Below, piece by piece: positions 43,772 to 54,529 of a DNA stretch of 64,000 nt. Each line of letters starts with the position of its first letter. Positions within the stretch are counted from its first letter, which is position 1. The notes under the pieces were generated by a model. It was not told where the DNA came from, did no database searches, and was given only the letters and a program-made list of their open reading frames with translations. The DNA comes from Ascidia mentula (lineage: Eukaryota; Chordata; Ascidiacea; Phlebobranchia; Ascidiidae), in assembly GCA_947561715.1 (NCBI GenBank), contig OX387198.1, positions 18,975,645 through 19,039,644 on the forward strand. The letters run 5' to 3'. The position numbers and the translations under genes were made by a program.

Positions 43772-44533
43772 GTGAAAATGCCTCGTTCAGCAAACTTTAG
43801 CTCATTGGAAAAAGATCTTTTGATTTCATTGATTGAGTCATATCATGACGTAGTAGAATGCAAAAAATCTGATCATTTAACAAAAAACCAAAAAGATGAT
43901 GCTTGGAAGAAAATAGAACAAGAGTTTAACAGCAGTTCAGTTAGTCAATCAAGGTCGATCGAGCAGCTTAAATGGCTGTGGAAAAATATGAAAGCATCAA
44001 GCAAAAAAAGTGCTGCTTTCAATAGAAGAGAGCGTGTAAAAACAGGAGGTGGACCACCATCAATTTCATCAGACAGCACTTCAGAGAAAGTTGAAGGTTG
44101 AATTGTTTATGTCATGCACATCTACTTCTAAAACCACTACTATTGTCTGTATACATTGTAATTAACATACTTTGCAGCTTTAATATCAACAGTTCTCAAT
44201 CCATTGTGTAATGAATTTGATGACGATGCAGTATTAGATTTAACTGATTGCACAGATCCTAACACTTCAGCCTCAGGTGACACATATCACACCATTTTTC
44301 ACATTAGTCATACTAATAATATTTGCTTTGTTGCAGTTTATTCCAGTGTCAAAGATGTTTATACCAAACCAGAAATGATTTTGGTAGTAGACACTGAAAA
44401 GAAATCATTTGCAGAACAGCTGCATGACAAAAAAATGAATCTGTTACAACTTGAAATTGAGCAAAGAATAAAAGAACATGAAATTAAAATGCAGATATAT
44501 GAACAAAAATTAAAAAAACACAAGGCAGAATAA
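43772..44533 (+). CDS. Harbinger Myb/SANT-like DNA-binding protein
   Basis: Exon 1 (43772-44097) encodes FSSLEKDLLISLIESYHDVV, KKIEQEFN and SIEQLKWLWKNMK, a Myb/SANT-like domain of the type that accompanies Harbinger transposases and helps bring them to the DNA ends. Candidate introns (about 44098-44177 and 44276-44336) join to an acidic exon and a last exon with a long Lys/Glu coiled-coil (LHDKKMNLLQLEIEQRIKEH), ending at 44533. Splice sites are by eye; the donor near 44098 (GTTGAA) is weak. Confidence 0.7.
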
Positions 44534-44679
44534 TCTTGCATTCTGATATTTGCATGCCAATTCAGTTCCATTCACTGTATTTGTATATTGTGATTATTTC
44601 TTTTCTGTTCTTTTTCTATTCTGACCACCTTCTTTCTGTTCTTACCTAACAAAATCACCATATTTTTCAGGTGTATTTG

Positions 44680-45747
44680 TTAAAAATTTTGTGTTATAAT
44701 ATGGTTTCGTAAAACCCGACCTGCAACAGATGGTTCTTGATTGTTATTGGATGCATCAAGTACACTGATATGTTCATTGGGGTCATCAAACTCTTCGAGA
44801 ACTTCACCCTTTCGCACAGCATAGTTGTGTAAGCAGGCTGTGGCAACTATAATGGTAAGTGTATTTTTTACATTTGTTCTGATTGGAATCCTCAAACAGC
44901 GAAAACGTTGTTTCCAAACTCCAAATGCACGCTCAATTTTTGTTCTTGTGGTAATGTGTGAACAATTGTAATTTCTTTCTTTCTGGTTGCTTGGATTCAG
45001 AAGTGGTGTCATCATATAATTTCTGCAAGCATATCCTCCATCACCAAGTAGTAACCCTTCAATTAATTTGTTTTCTAGTTGGTGACACAAGTGACTGTTG
45101 TCAAATATCCTGCAGTCATGAGTGGAACCGGGCCATCGACAAACCAGATTGGTGAAGAGCATATCAGGATCACAGACAGCTTGCACATTGATGGAGAAAT
45201 ATCCCTTTCTGTTTCGATATATTTCTGCAGTATCTCCACCAGGCGAGACTATGGGGACATGTGAACAATCAATTGCACCAATCACATTTGGAAAACCAGC
45301 CACTTCATAGAACCTGGCTTTCACAATTTGCAACAGTTCATTAGATGGAAAATCAATGAACATTTTGTGTCTCTTTGCCACTGCTTTTGATACTCTGTGA
45401 ATAATTCGGCAAGAAGATGATTGGCTAATGCCTATTAGATCACCATCTGTCTTTTGGAAATGCCCTGTTGCAAAAAATCTCAAAGCAGTGCATATTTGTA
45501 AAATAGGTGGAATATAGTGGTTCTTCGTAGTGACACAGTATAGATCATTCTCTATTAACTGTAATAACTGAATCACATTTTCCTTGCAAAACCTAAATCG
45601 ACTTGTAAATTCTGCTTCATTAAACTTTTCCAGAGGGTTTATTCTATCGCGTATATTTCTTCTGATTGTTGTATTGTGCTCACTTGTATCGTTTTCAATG
45701 AAATCCAATAAATCTATTACATCCATGATATGTTTTACAATACCCAC
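44680..45747 (-). CDS. Harbinger transposase (DDE_4 type), 355 residues
   Basis: One open frame covers the whole protein. The catalytic triad fits D160 in VIGAIDCSHVPI, D211 in CRWPGSTHDCRIF and E272 in TKIERAFGVWKQRF. A helix-turn-helix lies in the N-terminal third (ICTALRFFATGHFQ...GISQSSSCRIIHRVS). It is convergent with the Myb-like gene. With both ends intact this copy could be mobile or very recently so. Confidence 0.9.
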   Translation of the reverse strand: MGIVKHIMDVIDLLDFIENDTSEHNTTIRRNIRDRINPLEKFNEAEFTSRFRFCKENVIQLLQLIENDLYCVTTKNHYIPPILQICTALRFFATGHFQKTDGDLIGISQSSSCRIIHRVSKAVAKRHKMFIDFPSNELLQIVKARFYEVAGFPNVIGAIDCSHVPIVSPGGDTAEIYRNRKGYFSINVQAVCDPDMLFTNLVCRWPGSTHDCRIFDNSHLCHQLENKLIEGLLLGDGGYACRNYMMTPLLNPSNQKERNYNCSHITTRTKIERAFGVWKQRFRCLRIPIRTNVKNTLTIIVATACLHNYAVRKGEVLEEFDDPNEHISVLDASNNNQEPSVAGRVLRNHIITQNF

Positions 45748-46989
45748 TAGTCTTATCTAAGGAGATTTTTAAATATTTTTATTTTTAAACTTTTTTTGCA
45801 AATTTTTGATTAAAATATATTTCTCAGACGTTTTTAGAAAATTTTACCAAGTTTCATAATTTTAAAACACCTCTAACGTTGTCAAATTCGACTTAATCCA
45901 ACCTTAAACCTGGGGTATAGCAGGATTAAATTTTCGGTACTTTAATCCTGGATTAAAATATAATCCCGGTTGGTGAATATGGCATTCTGGGATAATCCCA
46001 TGTTTAATCCAGGATTAGCTTAATCTTGGATTAATCTAACTTGGTGAATTCAACCCTTGGTGTTTTAAAACAGAGATGGAGAGTTATTGATCACACAGGA
46101 GGAAGGTTATGTTATTCACCTTTACAAGTTTGTAAAATTACAATGTGTTGTTTCATTCTGCACAATATTTGTCGCCTTCACAATGTGCCACTGCCAGCAA
46201 ATGCTGACATAGATTCACTACTAGACACCACCACAACAAATGAAATTCATGACTTACAAGGTAGTATTGTGAGAGATTCCATTGTTTCTACATTCCAATA
46301 AAGTCATGTTTGTGAAATGTTTTTGCGTTTGTTTATTGAAAAAAGTGGCTGCACAGCAACAGATTTGGACTTTTCAAAAAACTACAGTTTACACGATGAC
46401 TAAACACAAGAAATAAAATGATTCGTCATAAAACTTGCAAAACAATGCCGCCAATGTCCACGTGAAGCTCAACTACCAACACAAAAAGCCTTCCGTAAGA
46501 TGTCGCATAGCGCGACTTCCTAATTTTGCTGAGACAGACGTCTTTTTTCTCACGATTTTGACGCATTCTCTCGTTTCTGCGTCAGGCTTTAGCGAGGCGT
46601 TTGCGAGGACACTTCGTAATACCAAATATGTTACCGAGTTCCTCGCTCGTTAAGTCTCGTTAACTTAGCGAGCGAGCAAGTGTTCATAATGCCGCCCCTG
46701 TTCTTTTGCTAGAAGTCGACCTGCCAGGTGTTGGACACTTCCATAGTGGCCGACAACGTGTCCCGGGCAAGTCAAACGGTGGGCTAAGGAGCGAGCAGGG
46801 TGTACGACTGTGTTGTACTCCGCTGTGATCCTCAACTGGCGAGACTCCATGGCGGGTGAAACGATGCCCTGCTTATAGACGATCTGGCTTTACCGCCGAC
46901 GCTCTTGCGCCTTCTGTCTGCGGTAACCCTCGAACAGGGATATCGGATCTGGCAGTTGTTTAGTAGGGGCACGTATAGATGATGCCGAC

Positions 46990-48480
46990 TAAAGGGGGAA
47001 TCGAACACCGTGCACAGGCGCATTGGAAAACCACCGTGATTTACATGTGCAATATGACTGAGGCGGAATGTTTGGTTCGACCTGTGCAAATGCTGGTGCA
47101 CTTAATTTTGTAGTCAGGATTTCAATCTTGTAGTTGTCGGTGGGCGTCCCACTGACAGTTGCAAGTTACACATTGTTTTTGGTGGAAATCCTGCCAGGTT
47201 AGTACCTGCCGCGCTCATATAGCAGTAGTTGCTAATTACTGTCACTGAGTTTAACCGTCTATAACTTTTCTATGGACGCTAGACGAAAACCTACAACACA
47301 AAAGTGGTTTGAAACAGCCCACTCTACACATTTGTCCGCTTTTTTTTTACTTTAGCTCAATGTTTTCAATCAGCTATAATGCAAAATGCAACCACTTGAA
47401 CAAAAGGCGCTTCTGAACCGTAATGCATACGTTTTAATTGCCCAATTAACAGATAAATAATTACCTCTAACTAATTAACAAACTACCGAAAAAAATCAAA
47501 TAGAAAGGTATGTTTTTTGATTATTTAAAGAAACTACTGCGTTCAAGCTACCCCTTGGAAAAAAAAAGTAGGTCGCTAGGAGCTCTATAGCGCGAAATAT
47601 GCGCATTTGAAAAACGCGCCAAAATGTGAGGGCTTAAAGGGTAAGTCCTCATCAGTTGCATGTAAAACATGAAAGCATTAGTTGAGTTTTTTTATTACAT
47701 GGAATATTCATAACATTTTCAGCAACAAAATGAGAAAGGTTTGAAGCAAAGTGTTTCTGGTTACCATCAGTCGGTTTATTTTTTAAATTTGAAAGATCGA
47801 TTTCGCCTACAAAGGCGTCATCAGTTTCTGCAAATAAAGGAAGATACTAAACTTGATCCACATGTAAGCCTACGTAACATAGAAATCTGTGCAAATATTA
47901 ACGCTACGATTTCGTAAAGTATTTCAACTCTGCTCGGTGTCATAATTTATCATATTGTACGTTAACAACAGGGGCTGTACTGCGTGATGTCAAATAGGTG
48001 GAAATTAAGCCTAGAAGTAATCAGAACAATACAACCAAACAATCAAGTTCTATGACAAAAGAGAAACGTTTTGACCGCTTACCTGCAGCACACGAATAAA
48101 TTTACACCGATCACAGGACAATGAACATTTCCGTCCAAGCTTATGTTAAGGTACATGTTGGACATTCTGATAAGTTGTATTATATACCGTTGTTTGAATG
48201 AGGTACACGATTATTAAAAGGTTAGCTCATTCAAAACGTGAAAGTATTTTGTGGTGAAATCTACCACTGCAAAAGCATAATGTGTAAAATGGGACTTATT
48301 TGTGTGATACTGTCGATTTTCAAAGAATATTACAAGTGAGTTTTTTGATGGCTATGTTGCTTAAGTGTTAAGTGACCAATGTCCCATGGTTGCTGTATAC
48401 AAAGCACTGAAGTGTAGTCACAATAAACATGCATAAAATGTTGTTTGTAACTATTTATTGCAGCAGAACTTGTGTTTTAG
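46990..48480. other. gap with scattered repeat words
   Basis: The word GGTGGGCGTCCCACTGACAG at 47137 also occurs at 37730. On the minus strand at about 47797-47825 stands CTGATGACGCCTTTGTAGGC followed by GAAATCGA, a second hammerhead-like core with a CGCC/GGCG stem II. No coding region is seen. Confidence 0.4.
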
Positions 48481-48483
48481 AAA

Positions 48484-48860
48484 AATGCAAAAGCGCAACA
48501 ACAAAGTTTACTCCAAAGTCAGTTCAGGTAGGAGGGCATAAATATTGTTAAGAAGGTTTTTGAGCAAGAAACATATTTACAAGAAAACAATAACGAAACA
48601 AATCTGCAGGAAGCAAACAAACTCTACAATTGTTTACATTGCGATGAAAGCTACACCCATATTTCGTCTTTACGAAGACATGCCCAGCTTTGCTCAATAC
48701 AGAATCCCAGAACCTTATGAATGCCATTGGTTTATTCAACCCACATTGGAAAATGCACCAATGGAGACTGAAAAAATACAGCTGAATCTAGAATTTTTGC
48801 ACAAATTGGTGGAGATCCACTTAATACGAAGGAAACCAAAATTCCTGCAGAGAAGATGAC
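48484..48860 (+). pseudogene. C2H2 zinc-finger-containing fragment
   Basis: The frame through about 48548-48720 reads LYNCLHCDESYTHISSLRRH followed by AQLC, a C2H2-type finger. Upstream, MQKRNNKVYSKVSS (from 48484) ends at a CAG|GTAGGA donor-like site. Stops follow at about 48720. It is too short to name: either an exon of an unseen gene or a transposon scrap. Confidence 0.35.
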
Positions 48861-49395
48861 TAATGAGGCGACCCCTTGTGTACATATTTTTTCGAACTCA
48901 ACATCGCAATAATTGACGAGCAACAAATAAATTTGTAATGTTTTTTGTCTGTTCTGTTGGGCGTTGTTAAATGACTAAGGTGTTTTGGGGGGCGGGGCAG
49001 AAAAAAGTTTAAGAAACACTGAGCTGTGGTACCAAAGGATAAACCAACCAACATTGATTGATTCAAATGATGTTTGTTTGCGCTATCTTGAAATTGCTGT
49101 TCAATCTTATTGTTTATAAAGTAGTTTAAAGAAAATCAGCTTTTTAATTCGTTGAAAACCATGGGGTTCTGGCTGAAAATAATGGACTAAATTTCAGTTC
49201 AACTGTTTTTTTTATGTTTATAGCTAACTAACTCATAAGCGAAATCATTTTTTTTAAATAATCTGCTGACGTAAATCAGAGCCTTGCTGCTTTACGATGA
49301 ACACCAAATTTAAACTTTTTTATTTCATGGAGGTGAGGAAACGCGATCCCGCAAGGAACAAGATAGGAGATATCTGAAACATTGTAAACACGTGT

Positions 49396-50445
49396 TTGTA
49401 CCTCTATGGAACATCACACCACGGAGCACCAAAGCATATCTTCAGCGACAATGGCACAAATTTTGTTGGTGCCGAGAAAATACTAAGAGAGTCGTTGCAA
49501 GCATGGAATCAGCTTCAAATCTCTGAATTTCTGCTTCAGAAACAGACGTCGTGGTCATTCAACCCTCCTGCTGCAAGCCACATGGGTGGCGTTTGGGAAC
49601 GTATGATTCGTTCTGTTCGTCGGATCATGTCCTCGCTTGCTGGTTCCCAGGTGATGTCTGATGAAGTCTTGGAGACCTTGTTTGTGGAAGCTGAATCTAT
49701 AATCAACTCAAGACCCCTTGTCCCGGTGACATTTGATCATAGGGACGAAGAACCGCTGACCCCGAATCATCTCCTGCTCATGAGAGGATCCCCCAACCTG
49801 CCTCCGACGATTGCAGAGAAAAAGGATTGCTATACAAGACGGCGTTGGCGTCAGGTGCAGTTTCTCCTCAACCTTTCCGAGCGATGTCAGCTCGGGTTGC
49901 TAGATGAACTCCGGGTAACTGCTCGGTCTTCTGAAGATACCTTCGGACACTGATTTTTTGCCGCGATGCGCACGATATTGGCGATGTGTTTGTAAAAATG
50001 TTTCATGTTAATCCCACATTTTTGGGGGGGGGGGTGTTACATCGCCACTAGTATGCTGTGTGTGTGTTTTCTATGTTGTGATTGTTTGACGTCATCTCAA
50101 TGTGCCGTTGTTGCGTCACACGAACATTTGTCTTAGTGGAACACTGCTGTTGACTTGTTATTGTCTACCAGTGCTGCTGACCTATTGTAAATGTATTTTC
50201 TATTTGAATAGCCTATTGCATAAAGATAATTTAAGTGCCAATGTTTTCCGCTGACTGGTTGATCTGAAACCTTCCGAAATTTGTGACTCTGGTGCTATAA
50301 TAATTCGGAAAGCAGAATTTGCTTATTTCTGTGTGTTGTCAAAATAAAGCGGATTTGTTCGTTTTCTTGGAAGAGGGTTGCGCGTTACGACTATTATAGA
50401 AAACCCCCTGTTGCACTGTCCGGGCGCAGGAGTCACGCCCACCCG
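49396..50445 (+). mobile_element. BEL/Pao element family 2, 3' part with LTR, broken
   Basis: The integrase region at 49396-49953 has [34 protein letters not shown] and [20 protein letters not shown], typical of BEL/Pao. A G-run serves as polypurine tract (about 50023-50034) and the LTR begins TGTTACATCGCC at 50035. A solo LTR of the same family is at 31956. The 5' parts are not in this window. Broken copy. Confidence 0.75.
50035..50445 (+). repeat. 3' LTR of BEL family 2
   Basis: It starts TGTTACATCGCCACTAG after the purine run and shares the CTGTTGCACTGTCCGGGCGC block near its end with 31956-32360. A partial spliced-leader word, TTCTATTTGAATA, is at 50198-50210, about 163 bases from the LTR start. 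The right border is approximate. Confidence 0.65.
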
Positions 50446-50569
50446 CACTGCCAAGGGCAGCGTAACATCGTAATGTTATTTCTTTTGAAGAACTGGAATG
50501 TCTAAGAGTGTAATTAAAAACCTGGCAATACCTACACAATAGCCAGAAGGATCCAGCAAAGCATTCAGT

Positions 50570-51480
50570 TTTTAGCTTGAACACACGCATGAATGCATCA
50601 CAAAGTGTTTGTAAAAATATTTCGGTCGTTTCTTGGGGGACACTTGTAGCCAGGGCGGTTGGTTTAGTTAGGGACCGTTGCAAAGGAGGCAGACCGAACA
50701 ATATAGTGTTTCGATACTCCATGAGGCAATCGCGAAATAGCCAAATGCCTCTAAATGTCAAAGTGAAGAAATTCAAACAAGCGCGGATAACGGCGGGAGA
50801 GTAACTATTTCTCTCTAGTCAAGGCGTCAGCCTGGGTCCTTTCGGACTGCACAACAAGACCTACAAATGTAGATAGAGAGCGGAGGAGTGGTTGGAGGCC
50901 GATCGTAACTTGCCGAACGAAGGGGTCGATGAAGAAACCGTCCTCGACGCCCCATATTTGCAAGTGAAGAAATGTTTCTCACTGGGGATCACCCACACCC
51001 GGGGAAAGACTTCAACCCACAGGGTGCGGATCACTCCATTCCACACCATCGAAGAGGACCATGTGAATACCATTAAACCCGGGGAGTGGGTGAGATACTT
51101 GGGCATCAACATCCGCCCTCAGGGGACCTGCAAGATGCAAAAAAAGGAGATAACAACGGACCTCCAGCGGCATCATATCATCCCGAGATGGAGCTACAGG
51201 TTCGCCGTCTCTCCAATGACTTTATACACCTTCCGACAAAGCACGGACTGGGCATTCTTCTACATGAAGGGTGCTTCATTGCAAAACAACGTCTGCGGGG
51301 CAGGCTTGTCGAATCCTTGGATCCTGCAGTAGCTGTCTTAGCCCCGACTCTGCACAACAAGACCCTACAACATCTTCGAAGAAGACTGCAGGCAGAGGTC
51401 GGGAGCGGAGAAGAAATAACAACAGCCACCATTCTCCGCGCCAGACAGCTACGACTTGCCGAATTTATTGTTTTCATAAT
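50570..51480 (+). mobile_element. R2-like LINE fragment
   Basis: Frames 50892-51332 and 51086-51541 carry LQVKKCFSLGI, PGEWVRYLGINIRPQGTC and IPRWSYRFAV, matching in order the C-terminal half of the R2-like reverse transcriptase at 41.0-41.3 kb. It is truncated and broken. Confidence 0.65.
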
Positions 51481-51783
51481 TATTCGAAACTTTTTTCCTG
51501 CATGCAACACTGATACGCAAAGTTTATTGCCACCGAAATGATTAAAATCAACTTTAAGCATTTGGTAGAGCAGTAGAGGTTATTCTTTAAGTGCCAATAA
51601 AAGGCTGTATGATAGAATGGGTTCCAATCCAGCACATGTTTACTTTAAATGTTTCGGTGGGTATTATTTATATGTTATAACAGGTCACAAAAACCTTGAT
51701 AACAAATAACAGAAAAATCGGAAGTCGGCTAATATCACAGACTGGGTCCCAAAAACTAGTAATTTGCGAAATGTATGCTTACT

Positions 51784-52345
51784 ATGGTGGCCCATTGCTA
51801 TCAACAGCCTGTTTCAAAAAACACATATGAAAAACAAAAATCAAAACAGAAACGAAAAACAAATGTGAAAATAAAAAAACAAATAAAAACAAAATAAAAA
51901 TTAAAACGCAACTGAAAAACAAAACAGAAATGAAAACACAAATGCAAAACAAAAATGAAAACACAATTAACAAAACTACACGTGGCCCAGCGCTATCATC
52001 CCAATGACAAATGGGATCAATTACGTGATGGCCCATCGCTATCAAAATCTATAGATATCGTATGCGTTGCCCAGCTGAGTTCGAACTCGAACGGTCTGAG
52101 GTGCTTCATTCATATGCATACATTAAAAAGTAATTGGGAGTTGTCCTCGGAAGCGTCCTACAATTCTCTAGGTGACTAGAGTTCTTCTGTGGCAAACATC
52201 AATCGATCCGGTTAAAAGAAGCAAATGCTACGGATTATAGCATCTTAGGCGACGGCAGGCTGCATGTTTTATGACCTTAGGTTAATGTTGAGAAAAATTT
52301 GGCAACGTGTGCAGCTGACCTAAGGTGTATCCATATCTCCTAATA
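51784..52345 (+). repeat. left inverted repeat of the IS3EU-like element
   Basis: The inner 390 bp match the right-hand repeat in inverse. Three copies of GGCCCA(T/G)(C/T)GCTATCA-like words (51794, 51985, 52023) may be transposase binding sites. A run of about 170 bp of short A-rich reiterations separates the first from the others. Confidence 0.75.
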
Positions 52346-52436
52346 CCATTTGATGTTTTTTATGCAGCTGCCATACTCAGCAGGCTGGCTAAGGTATATG
52401 CTGTTATAAATTATTTCCATTACCCATCTGCGTAAA

Positions 52437-53551
52437 ATGTGGCAACAAAATGTTAGACTGAAAAACTGTTTGCAAAAGTGTGTTGCAAAAAATTTTAAGC
52501 GAAAGGAAATCCTAAGTTTGGTGAAAAAAAAGTTCAGTGAATATCGATGGAGTATTGCAACTTTGGACCGTCGTCTTCGTTTCTTTGACATTTCTTATAT
52601 TTGCTATGATACACCTCTTGAAGATGTGTGTGATGCAGTTGATAAGGAATTACAAGGTCCTGGCAAACTATTAGGTTACAGGGCAATGAACCAAAAACTC
52701 AGATGCAATCATAACATCTTTGTTCCAAGACACTTGGTGCAACATGTATTGGCACAAAAAGATCCAGAAGGAGTTGCTCTTAGAAATGTCAAGAGAAAAA
52801 TCAAAAAACCCAAACAACCATTTAAAAGTGATGGGCCACTTTATTTGGTTTCTTTGGATGGACATGATAAGCTATCAAAATTATACTTTTCCTCTTGCCA
52901 TATATGGTGCATTAGACACATTTTCCAGAAAAATTTTGTTTTCTTTTTGTAACCTATTCCAACTCTAACCCATTAATAATCGGAAAAAAGTATCTGGAAT
53001 ATCTTTACACATGGAACATTATGCCACGATTTTTGAGACTTGACAGGGGAACTGAAACTGGTAAAATGGCAACTATTCACACATTTTTAAGAAACAAACT
53101 TGAAGACCTTGTGGACCCCACAGATAGTGTTATATATGGGCCGTCCAATACCAATAAAATTGAGCGTTGGTGGAGGGAACTCCACGAAAGGTTGGAGATG
53201 TTTTTCAAAACACAGCTTAGGTCCTTAATTCTTAATGGAAAATACAATCCACATTGTGCATTGGATCGTCAACTTCTGTTTTATGTTTATGAACCTATTG
53301 TAGCCCGAGAGTGTGATATATTTGTTAATAATTGGAACAGTCACCGAATAAGACATCAAACCAATGTTCATCTGCCAACCGGAATTCCAGACCACCTTTT
53401 TGATTGTCCGGAGTCATATGGTTCATCTTGCAAAGGCCTTTCAATTACAAGAGAAGATCTTAAAGAAGTTGCAGAATTATCTGGTGTGCTTTCTGCTCCT
53501 AATGACGAACTTAAAAAAGGTGTTCTGAACTTTTACCTAACCCTCAGTTGA
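52437..53551 (+). pseudogene. IS3EU-like transposase (integrase core)
   Basis: The first frame (52437-52952) has an IS3-like helix region (SIATLDRRLRFFDISY, then LLGYRAMNQKLR) and PLYLVSLDGHDK with the first catalytic Asp. The second frame (53021-53551) has FLRLDRGTETGKMATIH (second Asp) and NKIERWWRELHERLE (Glu). Between them QNYTFPLAIYGALDTFSRKI is read from another frame, so shifts near 52870 and 52935 break the gene. This integrase-core protein type is common in aquatic invertebrates and fishes. It cuts and joins the element ends. Confidence 0.75.
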
Positions 53552-53559
53552 TACTAAAA

Positions 53560-54520
53560 TTTGTTATTGTGTAACAACATTACTACTGTCTAACACAAGT
53601 TTGTTTTGGTCAATGAGTTGTTTTAATTTTTTTTTGGATTTTTTTAGTTTGGATTCACCAATTTTGTACCTTCTCATTCCCAAATATTAAGTTTTTGTTT
53701 ACATGCCTAAACCAAATGTATTGAAATTTAACATGTACATATGTAGGCTGCTTATCACTGGTTGTTTAAAATTTTATTTACCCTTACAGTCGCAAATACC
53801 TGTTTAGACGCTGACTGGTTCATCCACAATGCAAAACGATAGGGTGCGGCCAGGTAGGAGTTGTGATAACCTCAATATATGTTTGGCTTTTTTGTGATGT
53901 AAAGTGTGGCACGGCAATAGTATGTGTCAAAGAGCGCAACAACTCCCAACATATGCAAGGAGTTTATCATATTTTATGACAGACGAGTCCCAGCTGTTGA
54001 TACTAAACCACTGCTTTCCATGTTTGTGTAGTATTAACCTAGATGTGTTGACTAAATAATGCTGTAAAAGATGATACATTGTAATAACTTTGCAAGCATT
54101 CATTTGTACTACAGTAACATGTAAGCATTTGGTTCAATAAAAAAATGGCACATGTACAAAATATCATTTTGGGATGGCAGTGTATGTTGAATAGAAATAT
54201 TGAGAATGCCACCAAAGCTTTGTAAAATACTAAATAAAACAGAAGAAAGAAACCCAAGAAACATGAATGACACTGCATGTACACTTGTGTGCAGAGGCTC
54301 AAGAACCACCAGGCAAAATACAGTGTGTGTGCTCCTATTCTTGTGTGTTGCTTCATGTTTATTGAATCTTGATCAGTAACACAATGACGATCAAGCTATT
54401 TGGATTTCAGAATATAATTTTTATTTACTATTTTGAGCCCAGATTGTAGTGTGACGCAAACAAGGAGAACAAGACCACAACATGTGATAAGTCATAAGCC
54501 TGATTGTAGTAAAATTTTAG
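53560..54520. other. region between the two convergent transposon genes
   Basis: AT-rich sequence. TTCAATAAAAAAATGG near 54132 and GAATAGAAATATTGAG on either strand could serve as 3' ends, but no gene is seen. Confidence 0.3.
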
Positions 54521-54529
54521 ATGTAGTCA

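Larger units (their letters stand above)
43405..46056. mobile_element. inner PIF/Harbinger element, apparently complete
   Basis: The terminal repeats GGGTCGAATTCACCAAG and GGGTTGAATTCACCAAG (16 of 17 match) are flanked by a TTG duplication (43402-43404 and 46057-46059). Long subterminal zones are packed with TTAATCC / GGATTAA words in both senses. It carries two convergent genes, a Myb-like protein and a transposase, as autonomous Harbingers do. The total is 2652 bp. Confidence 0.9.
42508..46301 (+). pseudogene. outer Harbinger transposase, interrupted
   Basis: Exons are about 42508-43018, 43078-43331 and 43397-43404 continuing at 46060-46301. The first intron has a GC donor (CAG|GCAAGT). 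Blocks: VIGAIDGTHIPI (first Asp), CKWPGSCHDSF (second Asp) and AFGVLKQRWR (after the Glu, which is read from TATAGAGAA). The third exon is cut by the inner element exactly within AFG. A stop near 42604 and a frame change near 42770 show it was already damaged or has since decayed. Confidence 0.75.
42308..46697 (+). mobile_element. outer PIF/Harbinger element
   Basis: The ends GGGCGGCATTACGAACAC (left) and the inverse of GTGTTCATAATGCCGCCC (right) are flanked by a 3-bp CTG duplication at 42305-42307 and 46698-46700. Subterminal words (CTCGCTAAG, GCGAGC) repeat at both ends. Without the inner insertion it would be about 1735 bp. It lies inside the R2-like LINE. Confidence 0.85.
40540..46990 (+). 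mobile_element. R2-like LINE, interrupted by nested Harbinger elements
   Basis: Plus-strand frames show the reverse transcriptase of an R2-like LINE: LIPKYNKDLEDVGKWRPINI, AILDLAKAFDTV and ALAFADDLV between 40600 and 40960. The GEWTKYLGVQIAPQGTC-type block follows (about 41140-41200), then IPRWSYSLAI and downstream parts to 42300. After the Harbinger insertion (42308-46697) coding similarity resumes with TVLYSAVILNWRDSM near 46800, a block found near the R2 C-terminus. The copy has many stops and is dead. A fragment of it lies inverted at 30393-30655. Confidence 0.65.

Noticed and set aside
52437-53551. Integrase-core frames as part of a retroelement
   Set aside because: No protease, RT or RNase H adjoins. 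The helix region and DDE spacing are IS3-like, and the gene lies between long inverted repeats, not LTRs.
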